This document shows, one piece after another, positions 38,106-49,143 of a DNA stretch of 64,000 nucleotides. The DNA lies in NCBI GenBank assembly GCA_010279815.1, contig QEOQ01000135.1, forward strand, positions 142,390 through 206,389, read 5' to 3'. Under the pieces are notes generated by a model. It was not told the DNA's origin, did not search any database, and saw only the letters and a list, made by a program, of their open reading frames with translations. The DNA is from Brachionus plicatilis. Taxonomy: Eukaryota; Rotifera; Eurotatoria; Ploima; Brachionidae. Within the stretch, counting starts at the first letter, position 1. Every line of letters starts with the position of its first letter. A program made the position numbers and the translations under genes.

Positions 38106-39189
38106 ATAAATTATGTAGAATTGAAATATTACAATAAAAATTTTGAATTTAAACTGAAAAATAGAAAAAAAATCAGAGTAAAATTTAGAAAAAATCGAAA
38201 GGGGGGCGTTGAATTTCTTTTTTTGAATTTTTAAATAATTTGATTTTTTTCATTTATTTTTAAACTTTTTTTAAAGATATTTTTTAGGGCTAAAAAGTAG
38301 GTGAGTCCTAGAGGTATATGCCTCAAGATATTAAAGAATAAAATGTCTACATGAAAATAATCAAACGATATTCTGAATTTTTATCATGCAGAACAATTTA
38401 GTTCTAAAAATTTGCAATCTATGCTAAATTAAAAATTTCTAACCTCTTTGGACTGTAATAAAGCCCAAGCTTTCGTATCTCTCCTTAGCCTTTTTAAATA
38501 AAATTAGATTGTGAACTTAAGCCATTAAGTTTCATTAATCCATTAAAGATAAAAAAAATTTTAATACTAAATTTTATATGCTTTTTTATGAATATGAAAT
38601 AAATTATATTTTTATTTATAGATTTTTTTATTAAATTATTCACATCCAATGACTACAATTTTATTTCAAACGGCCTCATTTTCTTTTATTAGTAGAAAAA
38701 AAAGCTTAATTAAAATCTTGATATTATCTTCATTGTCACATTTAACAATTGCCTTACGACACAAGTCGCACCATGCTAATAAAATGAATAGTGATATATT
38801 TTAGACCTTTATTAGAGATACATTTTATTTTAAAATGAGTTTCTTTTTACGATCTACACTTTTTCTAAAATTAGATATTGATAGATATTTTTTATGAATC
38901 AAAAAATGAACATTGTAAGAAATAAATTTCCTAAATTGAATTCTATTATTCATATTTTTATTATTTGAGAATGAATTTTAAAATAGTAATATATAAGAAA
39001 TGAAGAAAATTTTAGATTATTTTTTTTGATTCAAATAAGTTACTAAAAACTTTGAGAATATTTTTTTTCCATTATCAATTCCAAGATTAAGTGGTTTCAA
39101 TAAAGCTTTAACAAAAGAAGCACTACACCATTCAAAAAATCTATAGCATCTAATATATTAATCAAAATTATATTGAATACTTTTTTTTT

Positions 39190-39720
39190 TTTATTTTATA
39201 ATTTGGGCTTGCTGATTGATGATACAAAGAAGAGCGTGACAAAGTTCTTTACTATTAATTTTTTTCAAATTATTTTTTATATTTAGAAATAAATAAATTT
39301 AACAAAAAAAATCATTTAAGTAACTTTTTTTTGATTTTTATTCAATTTTATCATTTCTGCTTATTGATTGATAATGCAGTGATAAAGTTCAAGACTATTC
39401 ATTTTTCTTAAATTTAATTAAATAAATAAAGCAAAAAAAATTTTTCTCATTTTAATTTTCATTTTTTATTTCAATAAAAAAAATTATTTAAGCAACTTTT
39501 TTTATTTTTATTCAATTTTATCATTTCTGCTTATTGATTGATGATGCAAAAAAGAGCGTGATAAAGTTCAAGACTGTTAATCAATATTTTAAAACAAATA
39601 AAAAAAATTTTATTTTTTTATTTTTTTAAAAAAATTATTTGAGCAAATTTTTTTTGTTATTTAATTTTATGATTTCTGCTTGTTGATTGATGAATTTTAG
39701 AAGAGTGAAGCAAAGTGCCG
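39190..39720. repeat. Four-copy ~155-bp tandem repeat
   Basis: A conserved block, GCTTATTGATTGATGATGC followed by AAAAAAGAGCGTGATAAAG, recurs at about 39211, 39359, 39529 and 39678. Spacings are 148, 170 and 149 bp. The AT-rich sequence between blocks is much less conserved than the block itself. Confidence 0.7.
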
Positions 39721-42700
39721 TACAGCAGTAATGTCATGCTAAGGCTGTCAAGTAAAATATTTAATTTTGAGCAAAAATCGCATGTCAAATTGAAGCTATT
39801 TCAATTAATTAAGAGTATTTATTGAATGAGAAGAATTCATGACATTTTTAGAGCCCTTCGAAAATATTTGAGCCAAACGTGACTATCGTTTGAACAGCAC
39901 TGCTCGCTTTATTGATAAAACAACAGCAACAAAAAAAACTCATTTCCTGGCCAAAACTAATAAGCTACAATTAATAGGCAATATTCAAAATAAATAACGA
40001 ACTAATTCATCCAGTTGCCCTAATTACATTTGCCCGATAGCCATTAACTAACGAACGTTATTGATTCGCATTCGCCACAAAATCATCGGCCATCTGCACT
40101 CGAAAAGAAAGCCTTGGAGTAGTGGCTGGCAAAATGTTGATCGAATCAATCGTTAAAAGATAACGAACATTACTAGTCGTTGATGTTTAATCAACTCGTT
40201 TATCTCCATTAGATTAAGTCAATAGCTTAACGGAATAAATAAATTACAAGATAACAAGAAATGAGGTGTCGTGTTTGCTCGCCGATTAAACAGCTACCCT
40301 GAGCACACACACACCACACCTTTAGACGAATGGACTAGTTCGAGGACACTGTGAGACACAATTTGTCATGTGAATGGTGGAATTTTTTGACAGATGCTGG
40401 ATCGCGGGATCACTTGAAGTTGACATGATATGCAGATATGCAGCGATGCTCAAACAAGACCTGAATGTCCTGCAAATGTGGGCGCTGTGATCAGCAAATA
40501 TTAACTTGTCTCAAAAATGGCCCCTTCACTCTCTACATATCCTAACGTATTTTAGTTTGGGCCAAAGAGCAAATATTTGAAATCGAATAAGTTGACTTTA
40601 CACTCTTATCCCCACTATTGTTTCTTCTTTTTTGTGTTCTTTGGCTATTCAGAGATCATGTTAAGCTTATTTGTCCAAGTGCTTAAACTATAGGTAAACA
40701 AGACAGCGAATAAATAAGAGAAGGGAAATTTTAGAAGTATTTTTATTTTTTTTTTGTAACGAACAAAAATATTTTGTTTCCTCTTATCCGTCAAACAGTC
40801 GTTTCTAATTAACCTGGTCGTTAAAACACTCTCTCAGGCACAATGTGTTTGCTCTTTTGTTGTCGTTGCTGTTGCTGTTGTCCAGGATCTTATTAGTGGC
40901 CTAATTAGAACAGGCAAATAGACTACGAGATAAAACAGTGGGAATTTTATTGAACAACAAAAAAAATAAAGAAAAGATAAAAGTGATTAATTTAATCATG
41001 TAAGGTTAATTTGCTTAAATAAATATTTGATTTCGGACCTTTTTCAAATGAATGTAATGAATTTTTTTAAGTAGACTGCCGACTTGACAAGAAGCTTATC
41101 TTTTATCGTCCACGACCAACAATGAACTACATGACAAATAATGTAAATTAGACTATTTCGTGTTTGCTTGTAAATGCTAGTCGACTTGACAGCGTTTTGC
41201 CGTCAATGCTTTTGCTTTTAAAATGTCGCTGTTCGAGCGTGTCCATTTCACTAACGACAATCATACGCTCACAAATATCTATTTGTATCATGCAATTGTG
41301 GATTGGAAACAGTAATAGCATGGCATGATAAGCAGTTTTTGTTTATGTTCAAATTGCTGTTTTGACTCATATTGTGACTGTGTAAACAATTGGATGGCAC
41401 ACATGAATTGCAAGTTGATTGCAGATTAGTCATCGAATGTGAAGTAAACTCATCAGGATCATGCATCTGGATTTATTAATCGACTCGATTTGATTAAAAT
41501 ACAGACCATTCGAATTTTAATCAAAACAAAGCCAGATTTTTAGCTTTTTTTTTTTATTTTTTAATTTGATTATTTAGATTGGAAAAAAAGTTCATGCATA
41601 AAAACATGTTTTTTTTTTATTTTATTTTTTTTAAGGTTTGGTGTATTTTTTTAGTATTTTAAATAAAGATTTTCATACAATTTTGAAGTAGCATGAAAAA
41701 GGGCCATTACTGAAATAATATATCCAATTCGGTGATTTGAAGTTCATGATCATGATCACACTGTTGTAGTTCTCTAAATAACTACATCATCTACTCACTT
41801 AAAGAACAGTTTATTTTGATTTAAAATATTACATATGCATGTTTAGTTCGTGGTCTGAAAACACAGCTAAAGTATCGGTTACCTCTACTCCGGTAGGAGC
41901 CTTGTTCTCTATAATTCGAATTGCGTATGCGTGTACTGTTCTAATTAGTTTGTATTTGATTCTTAGCTTTTTTAAGATCTGAAATGAGAACAGGATTCAA
42001 AGACTAATGTCGTTGGTAAAAATAAAAAAAAGAAGTATTTATTTATTTGACTGATTATTTGTCTTTTATTTTCTAGTTTTTAAATAACAATACATATTGA
42101 TGGAATAAAAAAAGAATTAAGAAAAAAAACAAAATATGAAAAAGTTTTGTATATTTTAAAAATTTTCAGCTATGATAAACAGAAAAAAAAAAATTTTGTT
42201 TTTAATGATGTAATTTAAAATATGTTTGTATTGTTTATTTTTTTTATTGTTTCTACTGGACAGAAGGAGCTTCACTTCGTATGTGCAGTATGCAATATTT
42301 TCGAATGTTAGCTCGAAGCCTTTTTAAATTTTTAAATAAAAATATCTATTAAAAAAAAATTATATAAAAGCATGTTGAAATTGAAGCACATCTCTTATTA
42401 CTTCTTATTACTTATTTTTCTTTTTTTTTTCCATTTTTTTCCTACCTTTTTCTTTATATATTGTATTTTTCTTTAAGCTAGAAGTGGCCAAAAGCTTAAT
42501 TAAGTAGAGTGTTTACTAAGAAGAATTTCTTTTATTTATTTTAAATATTTAAAGTATAAACCGCTTAGTGCTGAATAGGTAGGTTTATTACAACATGATC
42601 AATACTTAATTAATTTAGATCTAAATAAAAATAATGAAATAAATTTTTTTTTATACGATAATTAATTTATTTTGTTTTAAATGGAATAAAATTCAGACTT

Positions 42701-42829
42701 CTTCAGGCTAAAATTTAATAAATTCAAGTAATAGAATTTTTTCTATCACAATTAGCGTTTGATAAAATTGTTAAAAAACCCTTTCAAATTTAAGAATTTA
42801 ATCTATCAGTGAAAGCACAAATTCTACAG

Positions 42830-43032
42830 TTGATAATTTTACATTTATCATTGAGTTGATCATCTTCACTGCAATTATTACCCAGTCGAAACCAGTCCTC
42901 TTTTTTATGATGAAAGAGGGTAAAACATTGGTCCCGTAGTGCAGATATATTTTGATGATTTTTTCACCAGGTTTTGAACCCTCGATCCTCTGCTTGCATG
43001 ACTAACACACAAACCATTCGGCTATATGCATT
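42830..43032 (-). mobile_element. tRNA-derived SINE
   Basis: On the minus strand a pol III A box TAGCCGAATGG (43014-43024) is followed after 33 bases by a B box GGTTCAAAACC (42970-42980), which is normal tRNA spacing, with GGATCGAGGG just before the B box. The anticodon arm does not fold as a functional tRNA, and a non-tRNA body continues past the B box. The 3' boundary is approximate. Confidence 0.65.
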
Positions 43033-43121
43033 ATTTTTATTACTAAAATGGTGCACGTTTTTATTAGGAAAAACTGAACGCCCATTATTAGGAGAAACAA
43101 AACTATTAACGAATCCGAACC

Positions 43122-43185
43122 ATTCGTTGTCCTGAATACGTTAATAAGTTAGCCAAAACTTAAAACCGTATCAAGGACAACGAAT
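43122..43185. repeat. Stem-loop with ~19-bp arms
   Basis: ATTCGTTGTCCTGAATACG at 43122-43140 pairs with CGTATCAAGGACAACGAAT at 43167-43185 with two adjacent mismatches. The loop contains a further AAGTT/AACTT stem. Probably part of a mobile element; a hairpin RNA is possible. Confidence 0.55.
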
Positions 43186-43295
43186 AGTACGTATCCATGA
43201 CAACTTTTGGCGTAGATTCTAAAAATCATATTATTTTTGATTCTGACAGTCCTTCGACCTACAGTTCATTGTTAAATTTAGTTTAAACGCAGATA

Positions 43296-43691
43296 AAAAC
43301 TGAACGGCATTTCTATTAAAAACTTGCTAAGCGATCGCCTCCAAAAGGTCAAGAATGTGTAAAATATTGTTTAAATTTTCTTTTAAGTGGGAGAATAAGT
43401 GCTTAAGAACGAAAAATCATTTTTTTAAATTTCATATTTATTTATTTATTTAAAATATAGTTTGGGATGGAATCCCAGGTTGTTTGGAATGGAATAAAAT
43501 TTTTTAATTTTTAATTTATTAAATTTCATAATTTTATAATAACCTTAATTTTAGTTTTTTAATTATATAAAAAGTTATTTTACGCTTTAAAGTACTTCGT
43601 CTCCCATTTAAAAAAAATTTAAGTAATTTTTTACAAATTTTTGACCTTTCGGAGGCGGTCAGTTTTTCTAAGAAAATACCGTTTAGCGTTT
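43296..43691. mobile_element. TIR element (MITE-like), ~60-bp arms
   Basis: The left arm 43296-43355 (ACTGAACGGCATTTCTATTA and CGCCTCCAAAAGGTCAAG) is inverted at 43636-43691 (TTGACCTTTCGGAGGCGGTC and AATACCGTTTAGCG). The interior is AT-rich without an open frame. Confidence 0.6.
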
Positions 43692-43780
43692 TAGTAATAG
43701 CCGAAAAAAGGTCGATGTTTCAAATTTATTTAAAATAAAAAAAATTTTCATTAATTTGAATAAAAATTTTTTTTAATAAA

Positions 43781-43831
43781 AAAGTGCGGACTTAAACTTG
43801 ACTTGAGACTTGTGACTTTAAAACAACTCTT
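43781..43831. mobile_element. Half-copy of hAT-like MITE family
   Basis: GTGCGGACTTAAACTTGACT followed by TGAGACTTGTGACTTTAAAA and CAACTCTT matches the right end of the 21011-21281 element. The left end was not found. Confidence 0.5.
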
Positions 43832-45193
43832 GGTAAGAATATATAAAAATATGTAAAACATATTATGGATTATTAAGTGCAGTTTTCAATGAAAAAACCA
43901 GCAAATTTAGGCTAGAATTAGGCTATTTTCAAGATCTCATGAAACGGCTCATAAAAAAATAAAAAAATTTCAAAAATCATAGCCCAAGCATAATATTTAA
44001 TTAACTGTGTTAATTCTCATTTATTTTGGTATTGTTTGAGGCTATGCTTCAAAAAAACCGATTTTTTGCCTTTAATAGACTTTTAAACAGCCTTTATGCA
44101 TGACTACTAATTTCATTTGAAAAATATAAATCTTTGGACTATTTTGATCATAAGGGTTGGTTCGAAAAAAAAAATTTTAATTTTAATTTCAAGTTTGGTA
44201 ATTGGTATGATATTATTTATAAATTTTTTTTTCAACTATTCTGTGAAAAATGAGAATTTTTTCATAAATTTCAAAAATTATACTCATCTTATTCTTTTCG
44301 CTTATTTTATTTCTAAACAATAGCAACTTTGATCAAAAATGCAGAAAAAAATCAACAGCAATGGATAATCATTTTTCTATAGATCTCATTTACCATATTT
44401 TCTAAGCATTTCTCTTTTGAGTCGCTTATACCATTTGATTCTTTTTTCATTAAATCCATTTTACTTTTGCAAGTTGAACCATGTTGTGTCTCATATTACA
44501 CTAATGTAATTACACGTGGTTCTGAGGTAAAAATACGTAATTTTACGGTAATTATCTCTGTAAAGTTTAAGGAGAAAAAATTATCACGGTATTCAAATAA
44601 ATAATAATGTCAAAAACAGGAAAAGCTCTATGAGCCTTTTAGATTAAAAATTTTAGCGGTTAAAAATTTTCTAAATTATTTTATAAATGTCTTTTTATCA
44701 AAATTTAAATTTCCAAATTCTGGTAAATTTTTGGCATGTCTTCCTCCGTTACTCATTAGTTCTTTGAGAATAATCCTAATAGAATAATTATAAATATTAT
44801 TAAATTTTTAATTTTTAAAAGAAATTAAAAACTATTGAAACTGGAAATTAAATATAAAAGGCTTCAAATTCTTAAAAAGTATCAATAAGAAACTTCAAAT
44901 TTATAAAACTTTTAAAAATTAAGATAAAAAAACTAAATAAAATTTGGCTGTTTTACTTTTGACTTTTTTCAGAGATCTTTTACCTCATCAAAAAAAATAA
45001 ATTTAAATAATTTTGTGTAAATTTTTTGTAAAATTTTTTTGAAATAAAGCAGTATCATCACCAAAGCCCCACAAGTTATAAATCAAATCTTATAAAGGTA
45101 ACAATTTTTATAAAATATGCATTGATTTTGAAAAATATAATTTATTAAAATAATTAATTAATTAATTATTGTATAATTTTAAGAAAATGTATA

Positions 45194-45284
45194 GGACGGC
45201 TATAGCTGAAAATAAAACGCTCAGGCGTTCTCAGCTTTGTGGATAAGATCCACGCAGTTATCTACTACTACTACTACTACTAAT
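45194..45284 (+). repeat. Structured repeat with (CTA)n tail
   Basis: Two consecutive hairpins, AGCTGA/TCAGCT enclosing ACGC/GCGT (45204-45236) and GTGGAT/ATCCAC (45239-45253), run into a (CTA)n microsatellite at 45262-45283. A compact folded body with a simple-repeat tail is typical of a short retroposed RNA. Another (CTA)n-tailed body lies at 50320-50453. Confidence 0.45.
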
Positions 45285-45921
45285 TAAATATTCATAAAAA
45301 AATTTTTGATTTTTATTTTTAACATGTTTTCTTCGAAATCGGCTGTAAAATGATCACAATCTCCTATTTCAGGTCAACAAAAAAATTTAATTTTTAACGT
45401 TTTCTTTCAAAAATAATCCTTGAAATATGAACCTAGATTAAAATTTAAATAATCACAAATAAAAGAATATATTGAAAAAAATATAAATGTAATTAAATCC
45501 TAAATATTAACGGGACAAACTAAATAATCATAAATATTTTACCTAAAATATATTTATATTTTAATTGATTTTTACAGAAAAAAAATTAATTGCTAAACTA
45601 AAAAATTAATCCAGACCTATACAATATACAATGTTGACATAAACCTTAATATTAGCCATTTTTTTCGTAAGTTTTTTCAAAATTGCGAAAAATTATTAGC
45701 AAGTTTAATTTTAATGGTCAAAAAATATAAAAAATTCTTAATATCCAAGCTAATATTTAATATGAAAATTTAAAATCTCAACAAACTAAACATCAAATTT
45801 GCATTGATCGCCTTTTTTTCACGTGATCAACAATAAGTATATATTGGTATATCATAAAATCAAAATATTGGTATATCATAATACAAAAAATATCCAAAGT
45901 CTAAACTAAAAGCTTTTTTTA

Positions 45922-47102
45922 ATGATGTCAGCGAGAAGATTTTTAAACAAAGTAGCCGTTGTTACTGGATCAACTGAAGGGTAAATTTGGCTTATTTATT
46001 TTAATTTTTAATATGATCTAAATAAATAAAAACCTAAATTAACAAAAAAATAAAAAATTGTTTAGGATCGGCTTTGCCATTGCTCATAGATTAGCCAAAG
46101 AAGGCGCTAAGGTTGTGGTTAGCAGTCGAAAACAAGAAAAGGTCAATAAAGCGATCGAGCAATTAAAATCTGAAAACTTAGATTGCCTAGGCCTTGTGTG
46201 CCATGTTGGCAAAGAAGATGATAGAAAAAAATTAATTGAAAAAACTGTTGAAAATTATGGCGGCATAGACATACTTGTTTCCAATGCTGCCACTAATCCA
46301 AACTTTGGAAACATTTTTGATGTAAATTCTTTTAGAAAATACCTAAATTTGGTTTTGTGATATTTGGTACCAAAGTACACAAAAAAATGGTTAAAATTTG
46401 AAAAAATTTTTTTCTTTAAGTTCAAAATTAGTTCTGTAAATGCAACACGGTGCAACATACATAGTTGTACCGGCTGTCAATAATTTTGAACTTAAAGAAA
46501 AAAAATTTTTCAATTTTTATCATTTTTTTCTGTTCTTTTGTACTTAATTTCACAAAACCCTAAATTTTAACTAACTAAAAAATTTAAGATTGATGAAAAA
46601 GGCTGGGATAAATTGTTCGACACTAATGTAAAGTCGACATTTTTTATTATAAAGCAAGCTATTCCATATTTAAAACAACGTAAAGATTCAAATATTTTAA
46701 TTATTAGTTCAATTGCAGGATACACTCCCTTTCAAGTAAATTCATAAAAAAAAAATTGAAAAAAAAAAACAAAAAAGATTTTTATTCAATTCAAAATAGT
46801 TAATAGCTCCTTACTCAATCAGTAAAACTGCTTTGATTGGAATGACCAAGGCAATGGCGCCACCCTGTGCTGATATGGGCATTAGAGTGAACTGCATTGC
46901 ACCTGGTGTAATCAAGACCCAATTCAGCAAGGCTCTGTGGCAAGATGAAGAAATATTCAAAGAAACAGCCGACTGCTTCATGAAACGTGTTGGTCATTCG
47001 GAAGAAGTTGCATCAACTGCTTCTTTTCTATGCAGCACTGATGCCTCGTATATAACAGGTGAAACAATTGTATGCTCTGGTGGCACTAATGCTCGTCTTT
47101 AA
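45922..47102 (+). CDS. DHRS4: DHRS4-like peroxisomal dehydrogenase/reductase
   Basis: NADP(H)-dependent short-chain dehydrogenase/reductase acting on retinal and other carbonyls in vertebrates. Exons 45922-45980, 46066-46321, 46589-46735 and 46800-47102 join in frame to 254 residues. Motifs: TGSTEGIGFAIA, the nucleotide-binding TGxxxGxG loop, created across the first junction; SNAATNPNFG; SSIAGYTPF with the catalytic Ser; APYSISKTALIGMTKAMA with the Tyr and Lys; APGVIKTQFSKALW; and the C-terminal DASYITGETI. The last three residues ARL are a peroxisomal PTS1-type signal, as in human DHRS4. Intron 2 hosts a 226-bp inverted-repeat element. The gene converges on the next one, with 70 bp between stops. 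Confidence 0.93.
46342..46567. mobile_element. Foldback element inside DHRS4 intron 2
   Basis: Arms of about 88 bp. The left arm starts CTAAATTTGGTTTTGTGA and reaches TTTCTTTAAGTTCAAAATTA; the right arm reads TAATTTTGAACTTAAAGAAA and on to TCACAAAACCCTAAATTT. The spacer is about 45 bp. It occupies most of the 267-bp intron 46322-46588. Confidence 0.7.
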
Positions 47103-47172
47103 ATTTAAATTTTAAATTAGACAAAATAAATTATTTATTTATGGATTTTTTTTAAATATTTATTTCAAAAAT

Positions 47173-47640
47173 TTAGAAAAAATCATGTTTGCCAAAATAC
47201 TCAAAATCTTCGTGTTTTTTTTGATGAAAATTCTCAAATTTTTCAAAGTCATCAGTATTATTTTTAAAGATAAAATCCGAATCAAAGTCTTCAATTTTTT
47301 TATTTTTTCCCAAGTCAACATCTAGATGATAAAATTCTTCATTAAAATTTTCTTTTTTGATTTTGTCAATTTTTTCCAAAAAGCTAAAATCATCATCGAT
47401 TGAGTCAAATTTTTCATTAGAGTTCATTTTCAAATATTTTTCTCTTAATCGATTAAACAAAAAATCTAACTTTTGTTCAAATTCTTGTTCACTTGTGCCA
47501 TTCAGATTCAATTTTGCCAAAGAATGTAATTTAAAATGTTTATCTGAGCTTTTTAATACAATATCCATGAGCGATTCTTTTAAAAGAGAAGACGAAGAGT
47601 CAAATGTTTCATTTAATTCCTGAGTAGTTTTCTCAGACAT
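47173..47640 (-). CDS. Unrecognised acidic 155-residue protein
   Basis: Not recognised. A single-exon frame with a normal ATG, MSEKTTQELNETFDSSSSLL. The N-terminal half looks helical (LDFLFNRLREKYLKM). The C-terminal half is repetitive in Phe, Asp, Glu and Lys (DDFEKFENFHQKKHEDFEYF) and is probably disordered. No signal peptide or membrane helix. It is tail-to-tail with the DHRS4-like gene. An open frame of this size is uncommon by chance in such AT-rich DNA and the amino-acid use is protein-like, so I accept it, but low-complexity composition lowers confidence. Confidence 0.6.
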   Translation of the reverse strand: MSEKTTQELNETFDSSSSLLKESLMDIVLKSSDKHFKLHSLAKLNLNGTSEQEFEQKLDFLFNRLREKYLKMNSNEKFDSIDDDFSFLEKIDKIKKENFNEEFYHLDVDLGKNKKIEDFDSDFIFKNNTDDFEKFENFHQKKHEDFEYFGKHDFF

Positions 47641-47741
47641 TCTAAAAAATATTTAAAATTAAAAATGCTATGTTCTATTGTGTTTAATAAAAATTTTAAA
47701 TAAAATTTTGAAAATGCATTGAAAATTTGCAATGGTTGAGG

Positions 47742-48129
47742 TATATTTTATTTTAGAAATGTTTGCAGTGTCGCTCTATTGAAATTAAATAAAGTGCTTC
47801 AAACAAAGATTATTTAGTTTTAGAAAATTCAGAGGATTAAAATTCATTTGAATATTTAAACTCGAGATTTCTTAAAAGCAACGTGTTCAAGAGAGCGAAA
47901 TTGAAGTTTTTTAAATTTTAACCATTTTTTTGAAATTTAAGAAAAATCTAAAAATTAGAGCTTAATATTAAATTAATTTTAATAAATTAATGATTAATTA
48001 GCCTTTTCTTTTTTTTTTAATTTCTTAAAAAATCATCTAAAACTAAATAATCTATGTTTGTAACACTATATCTAATTTCAATAGAGCAACACTGCAAAAA
48101 TTTCTCCAAATATTTCTAAAATAAAATAT
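47742..48129. mobile_element. TIR element with ~85-bp arms
   Basis: Left arm 47742-47827 and right arm 48040-48129 are inverted copies. Both contain GCTCTATTGAAATTA, GCAGTGT and GATTATTTAGTTTT. The right arm has a small insertion. The spacer is about 210 bp of AT-rich DNA without an open frame. It lies just upstream of the 155-residue protein gene. Confidence 0.7.
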
Positions 48130-48454
48130 GGCAGTTCATTAAAACATACAAAAAAAAACTTTTAAAACAAAATATAGAAGAAAAAAATAAAGAAACATAT
48201 GAAATAAAGAAATAGAAATATATTTTGAAAAAATGAATTTTGATTCTCCATTATCAAGAGGTCAATTAATTAAAGAAATTTATTTTCTTTCAAGATCCAA
48301 AAGATGAAAAAGATGTAATTAATTTCATTTTCAAATTTAATAATATCTTAGATGAGGAGAAATGCATGAGTTAAATCAAGCACCTTAAAAAGGTAAAAAA
48401 AAAAACCTAATTGATAAAATATTTTCATAAAGGATAATTTTTTGATAGAGGTAT

Positions 48455-48810
48455 TACCTCTAGTGATTGAGAAAAACGGAGATTGGTCAAATCATTAATT
48501 TTTTTTATTTAAATTTTATCAAATTAAAAAATTTTTACTATTTTTTACTATTATTTCACATTTCAAAATAAGGTTTTTACGTAAATTTACGTAAAAAAAG
48601 TAAAATTTGGTAAATTATTTTTTTACAACAATTTCAATGGTTTTTTTAAATCTTTCAAATTTTTTGAAAAATTATCAAAAATTCGTCAATTTTTAGGAAT
48701 TTTCGTTTTTACGTACATTTACGTAAAAACAAAAAATTTTTTAAAGAAATTCAATTATTACGTAATTTTACGTAAATTTACGTAAAAACACAATTATCAA
48801 ATCACTACTG
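48455..48810. mobile_element. ACGTAA-rich TIR element
   Basis: The termini TACCTCTAGTGATTGA and, inverted, TCAAATCACTACTGTA are similar, and the interior has repeated palindromes of ACGTAAATTTACGTAAAA type. It shares a right end with a stretch ending at 56091 (TCAAATCAATACTGTA), so it is a family. Confidence 0.55.
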
Positions 48811-49143
48811 TAATTATCTTTCTTTTTTTTCTTTATTAAATTAAACTCAATATTTAATCAAATTCGTATTATATAAAATTCAATGTTATTATTTTGATTT
48901 TCTATATTTTTCTTTTTCTATTTTTTGATTATCTCCCATAAAATATATCTCAACTATCGCACATTTTCAAAATTGTATTTAAAATTTTAAAGAAACATAC
49001 CAAGTGCTTCCGCAAATATTTTTGGTGCTAATTGAACTGCACCAATCTCAACAAAAAAAATTGAAAATTTCTTAAAAAAAATTTTATTTAAATTATTGAA
49101 AATAATTGAAGCTCATTTTAAAAAAATTTGTAAAAAAAAATTA

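Larger units (their letters stand above)
38106..45921. other. Nearly 8 kb without a confident gene
   Basis: Contains a four-copy tandem repeat (39190-39720), a long complex island at about 39700-40950 and another at 41060-41480, both of which look regulatory, a tRNA-derived SINE, inverted repeats around 43.1-43.7 kb and a structured (CTA)n-tailed repeat at 45194. Two minus-strand exon-like segments (41273-41466 and about 41860-41975) are described as findings and not called as genes. Confidence 0.5.

Noticed and set aside
42577..42600. Sequence resembling the start of the rotifer spliced leader (GGTTTATTACAACATG)
   Set aside because: Only the first part matches, there is no donor site right after it and no Sm-site or hairpin structure, so it is not a spliced-leader RNA gene.
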